Shown piece by piece: positions 7,128-8,884 of a DNA stretch of 8,884 bases. Position numbers and translations under genes: made by a program. The first letter of the stretch is position 1. Every line of letters begins with the position of its first letter. The DNA is from JAICLL01 sp035252155 (lineage in GTDB: Bacteria; Planctomycetota; Planctomycetia; Pirellulales; JAICIG01): assembly GCA_035252155.1 (NCBI GenBank), contig DATFDL010000568.1:1-8884 (forward strand). The letters run 5' to 3'. Under the pieces are notes generated by a model that worked only from the letters and a program-made list of their open reading frames with translations, was not told the DNA's origin and made no database searches.

Positions 7128-7775
7128 CTATGCCGCGGCGAACCGCTCGCGCACCCAGGTGCGGAACTGGCGGATCCAGGTTGTTTCATTCGCCGACACC
7201 TCAAAATCAAGAAACGGCTCCAAGTCTTTGACTCGCAGCATCGGCAGATTGAGGCTGAATTCTCGCTCGACATACTGGCCGTCGGCAGCCAATGAGTAAG
7301 CCGTCAGCTCTTCGTTGCGCCAGCGCCATATTTCGGGCACGCCCAGGGCGGAATAGATGGGCAGCCGGGCAATAACGCTGCGGCCGATTTCCGTTTCAAC
7401 GACTAGATCAGGCGGCGGGTCGATTTCCAAGTCGACTTTCCGTCGCCGGTTCACGCGATGGTGGTTGAGAATGTAATAACATTCGTCGGCCTCAAGCCCT
7501 TTGGCCAATTCGGGCCGCTTCCATGTCGTGCCGCTCAGGCTGCGCACCGGAATGTCCATTTCTTCCGTGAACGCTTCGATCATCCGGCCGATCAATCGCT
7601 TGACGGCTTCGTGGCCGGGCGACGGACTCATCAATTCGAGCGTCCCTTCATCGTAGGTCATGCGAACGTGCCAGTTCTCTTCGTTTTTGCGCAGCAATTC
7701 GTACGTGTCCCACGAAACGCCCGACAGAACGATCCTGTTTTCCGAAATCAGCGCCTGTTGTTCGACTGTCGCCAT
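7128..7775 (-). CDS. Uma2-family (DUF820) PD-(D/E)XK nuclease-like protein
   Basis: 215 residues, a normal length for the family. Visible signatures are the N-terminal TYDEGTLELMSPSPGHE (about 40-56), GLEADECYYI (93-102), the acidic core DPPPDLVVE (119-127) and IYSALGVPEIW (140-150). In this fold D123 and E127 are the expected metal ligands. The usual lysine four residues before the conserved tyrosine is Arg137 here (RLPIY). I recall the same RLPIY pattern in a branch of the family, so loss of activity cannot be assumed. ATG 7775 has GAGG seven bases upstream, and a TAGAAT box lies farther up but without a good -35. Such genes are numerous in planctomycetes and cyanobacteria and usually stand alone; their cellular role is not established. 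It converges with the exported protein gene across 21 bases. Confidence 0.9.
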   Translation of the reverse strand: MATVEQQALISENRIVLSGVSWDTYELLRKNEENWHVRMTYDEGTLELMSPSPGHEAVKRLIGRMIEAFTEEMDIPVRSLSGTTWKRPELAKGLEADECYYILNHHRVNRRRKVDLEIDPPPDLVVETEIGRSVIARLPIYSALGVPEIWRWRNEELTAYSLAADGQYVEREFSLNLPMLRVKDLEPFLDFEVSANETTWIRQFRTWVRERFAAA

Positions 7776-7846
7776 GCGAAAACCTCAGCCATGTAGCCTC
7801 ATGCCATTCTATCGTCGGCATCTTAACTTCGCCATGCGACCGATTC

Positions 7847-8010
7847 ACCGGTAGTGCCTTAACAGTGAGTTGCCACCGATTCGTTGAACATGTGGCACAG
7901 CCGCCCTCGGCTGTGATTCGCCGCCTACGGCGGCGTTGAACCGGCCCACAGCCGAGGGCGGCTGTGCCACATGGCCTCTGCCAGCAACACACTTTTAGGA
8001 GACTACCGGT
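7847..8010. mobile_element. 164-bp MITE-like element with terminal inverted repeats and nested hairpin core
   Basis: The ends are inverted copies: ACCGGTAGT at 7847-7855 and its complement at 8002-8010. The match continues imperfectly inward to GTTGC, about 23 of 27 positions with one single-base gap. Further in, 7889-7915 and 7947-7973 are a perfect 27-bp inverted repeat; each arm contains the self-palindromic CACAGCCGCCCTCGGCTGTG. The 31-base centre holds another small hairpin (CGCCGCC/GGCGGCG, 7919-7935). The element has no coding frame and fills most of the gap between the Uma2 and WD40 genes. No clear target-site duplication is visible. A transposase acting in trans is an inference. Confidence 0.7.
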
Positions 8011-8054
8011 TAGCCGGCGATCCCTGAACATAGATACCGATTCCAGGCGAACGT

Positions 8055-8884
8055 TTACCGCGGTGCATCCCACAATTGCAAGCCTTGCGGGCCGAGCGCG
8101 GCAAGCAGGTTGCCGTCCGGGCTGAACTCGACGCACGAAATCTCGCCCACCGCGCTGGACAACGTCAGGATGCGCTGCCCCAGGTCCATGTCCCAAAGAA
8201 TCAGCGACTCATCTTTAGCCGCGCTCACCAGCCGGATGCCATCCGGATGGAAGGCCAACGCCGTGATTTCGCGGGAGTGACCGTGCAGCGTGTATTTCGG
8301 GGCGCCTGTGGCCAGATCCCAAACGGTGACGAAGTCCGCAGCATGGTTGTTATGCTGGCAGGCGCCGGCCAGGAACCGTCCGTCGGGGCTAATCGCGATC
8401 TTCGTGACCGAGCTCGGATAGCCATACGCCCCAATGATAAGATTCCGCACATACTTGCCGGTTTCGGCGTTCCAGAGATCGACGTGGCCGGGCCGCTGTT
8501 CCTGCGAAGCCGTCGCCAGCAGCCTGCCATCGGGACTGAAGGCCAAATCAGCGACCGCCGCGCGAATCCAGAACAGTTGCTCACCGTCGGCCAGCCGCAC
8601 GACTTCGACTTTTTCGTCGCGTCCGCTGAACGCGACCCGATCACCGCTGGGATGAATGGCGACCGACCAAAGCAGGGCGGCGGGCGGGCGCTCGAATTCT
8701 TGTTGGATCTGCCCCGTTTCGGCGTCGCGGACCGTAACCTTGCACGGCCGATCAGACGCCCGCCCATTCCAGCTCTCGACGGTCGCAAACCACCGGCGAT
8801 CAGAGCTGACGGCCAGGTCGCGGATGGCGAAGTCCTGTTGATCGAACTGCAGGTAATGCACCTGTTCGCCACGTTCAACGTTCC
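8055..8884 (-). CDS. WD40-repeat protein, C-terminal part (5' end outside window)
   Basis: The frame is open to the right edge (275 complete codons) and ends at TAA 8057-8055. At least six WD40 blades are visible, with cores such as LAVSSDRRW, VAIHPSGDR, LAFSPDGRLLATAS, IAISPDGRFLAGA, LAFHPDGIRLVSAAKD and VEFSPDGNLLAAL, four followed by a WD or WN closing strand (VDLWNAETG, VTVWDLATG, LILWDMDLG, LQLWDAPR). The GTG at 8861 is not the start: the frame continues upstream as NVERGEQ, itself the end of an earlier blade (compare ETGQ, ATGA). These blades are far closer to consensus than those of the kinase at the left edge. In planctomycetes such domains often end large kinases or stand-alone propellers; which applies here cannot be told from the window. 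Confidence 0.9.
   Translation of the reverse strand, partial: NVERGEQVHYLQFDQQDFAIRDLAVSSDRRWFATVESWNGRASDRPCKVTVRDAETGQIQQEFERPPAALLWSVAIHPSGDRVAFSGRDEKVEVVRLADGEQLFWIRAAVADLAFSPDGRLLATASQEQRPGHVDLWNAETGKYVRNLIIGAYGYPSSVTKIAISPDGRFLAGACQHNNHAADFVTVWDLATGAPKYTLHGHSREITALAFHPDGIRLVSAAKDESLILWDMDLGQRILTLSSAVGEISCVEFSPDGNLLAALGPQGLQLWDAPR

Noticed and set aside
8861..8861. GTG as start of the WD40 protein
   Set aside because: The frame stays open upstream and encodes a normal blade ending (VERGEQVHYL); no Shine-Dalgarno precedes the GTG.
1..8884. CRISPR array, tRNA or rRNA genes, integrase or transposase genes
   Set aside because: No regularly spaced repeats, no tRNA-like cloverleaf, no rRNA signature and no recombinase motifs were seen on either strand.

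Overview
The window looks like chromosomal DNA from a planctomycete, probably of the Pirellula type. This is an inference from gene content: a large Ser/Thr kinase with an N-terminal zinc ribbon, one membrane span and a C-terminal propeller; a second WD40 protein; a Uma2-family nuclease; a large exported protein of unknown function; GC-rich codons; and intergenic palindromic repeats. No rRNA, tRNA, CRISPR array or transposase gene was seen.

Left part (1-4273, minus strand): a two-gene operon. A 123-residue three-span membrane protein (4273-3902) overlaps by ATGA the start of a very large kinase gene (3905 down to base 1). The kinase gene has no stop within the window. It is a single uninterrupted frame of 1301 codons that runs off the left edge, so a search for closed ORFs shows only short shadow frames there.

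Middle (4274-5087): 814 bases with no convincing gene. They hold a decayed fragment related to the N-terminus of the exported protein downstream; a minus-strand sigma70-like promoter whose spacer and -10 box lie in a perfect 16-bp palindrome; an apparently unused ribosome binding site behind that promoter; and a 62-bp near-perfect hairpin made of nested palindromes. This reads as a turnover zone where genes have been lost.

Right part: a 672-residue exported protein of unknown function (5088-7106, plus) converges, with a 21-base gap, on a Uma2-family nuclease-like gene (7775-7128, minus). Next is a 164-bp MITE-like element with imperfect terminal inverted repeats (7847-8010). Last is the C-terminal part of a WD40-repeat protein (8884-8055, minus), which enters from beyond the right edge.

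Working picture: the membrane protein and kinase are probably co-translated and form an envelope signalling unit of unknown input. The exported protein, the Uma2 gene and the WD40 protein show no clear functional link to it. I do not see a clear new defence or metabolic system. The most informative signals are the non-coding ones (orphan operator-promoter, gene relic, two nested-palindrome repeats) and the uncharacterised exported family.
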